Source of the DNA: Magnetaquicoccus sp039908525
GTDB lineage: Bacteria > Pseudomonadota > Magnetococcia > Magnetococcales > Magnetaquicoccaceae
Assembly: GCA_039908525.1 (NCBI GenBank)
Contig: JAMOAY010000002.1
Span: 186,001 to 250,000, forward strand
DNA: 64,000 bases
Reading direction: 5' to 3'
In this document: positions 63,975 through 64,000 of the stretch, one piece after another
Numbering within the stretch: position 1 is the first letter of the stretch
Layout: each line of letters begins with the position of its first letter
Notes under the pieces: generated by a model
What the model saw: the letters and a program-made list of their open reading frames with translations, nothing else
Told to the model about the DNA's origin: nothing
Database searches by the model: none
Program-made: the position numbers and the translations under genes

Positions 63975-64000
63975 AACGTGTGACGTGGCCGGGCATGGGT

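Overview
The window comes from a GC-rich Gram-negative bacterium. Evidence is a meso-diaminopimelate type MurE, LpxC, Lnt and an NtrY/NtrX pair. Gene content and protein style fit Pseudomonadota. The GGGGCTTTGCCCC / CCAGGGGGAT-type intergenic palindromes remind me of Magnetococcales-like genomes, but that is recollection, not proof, and no magnetosome gene is present. I see no rRNA, tRNA, CRISPR array, insertion sequence or phage gene.

Layout. 1-9249 is the end of a division and cell-wall (dcw) cluster: murE (cut by the window start), murC, murB, ddl, ftsQ, ftsA, ftsZ, lpxC. The block murF-mraY-murD-ftsW-murG that normally lies between murE and murC is missing. 9246-13639 is a DUF4390 lipoprotein-like gene followed by an NtrY/NtrX two-component pair whose NtrX ATPase looks degenerate. 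13648-24081 holds two divergent CRP-fold proteins and housekeeping genes: DUF523, rsmD, coaD, miaB, phoH, a 7TM-HD hydrolase, ybeY, lnt and a 37-residue membrane peptide. 24128-28801 holds a small exported protein, ligA coupled to a DegT-like protein without the usual lysine, a PPOX-class flavin protein and a small membrane protein, with GC-rich palindromic elements between them.

29373-42278 (minus strand) is one uninterrupted 4301-residue gene built almost wholly of 8/16-residue Ser/Thr/Gln/Leu-rich repeats. It has a good ribosome binding site and ends in two tandem intrinsic terminators. After an 800-base intergenic region, a long glycan locus begins: rfbACDB (dTDP-rhamnose); a 2519-residue protein with three TPR plus O-GlcNAc-transferase-like modules; a gmhA-like isomerase; a CgeB-like glycosyltransferase; a sugar nucleotidyltransferase fused to a GmhB-type phosphatase; a B12-binding-type radical SAM protein; gmd; a split transketolase; and an NAD-dependent epimerase/dehydratase.

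Working idea (inference): the giant Ser/Thr-rich repeat protein and the triple-headed TPR-OGT form a substrate-enzyme pair. The neighbouring genes would supply unusual activated sugars (dTDP-rhamnose, GDP-heptose, possibly GDP-deoxyheptose). This is the most unusual system in the window. Everything left of about 28 kb is largely ordinary apart from the dcw gap and the degenerate NtrX.
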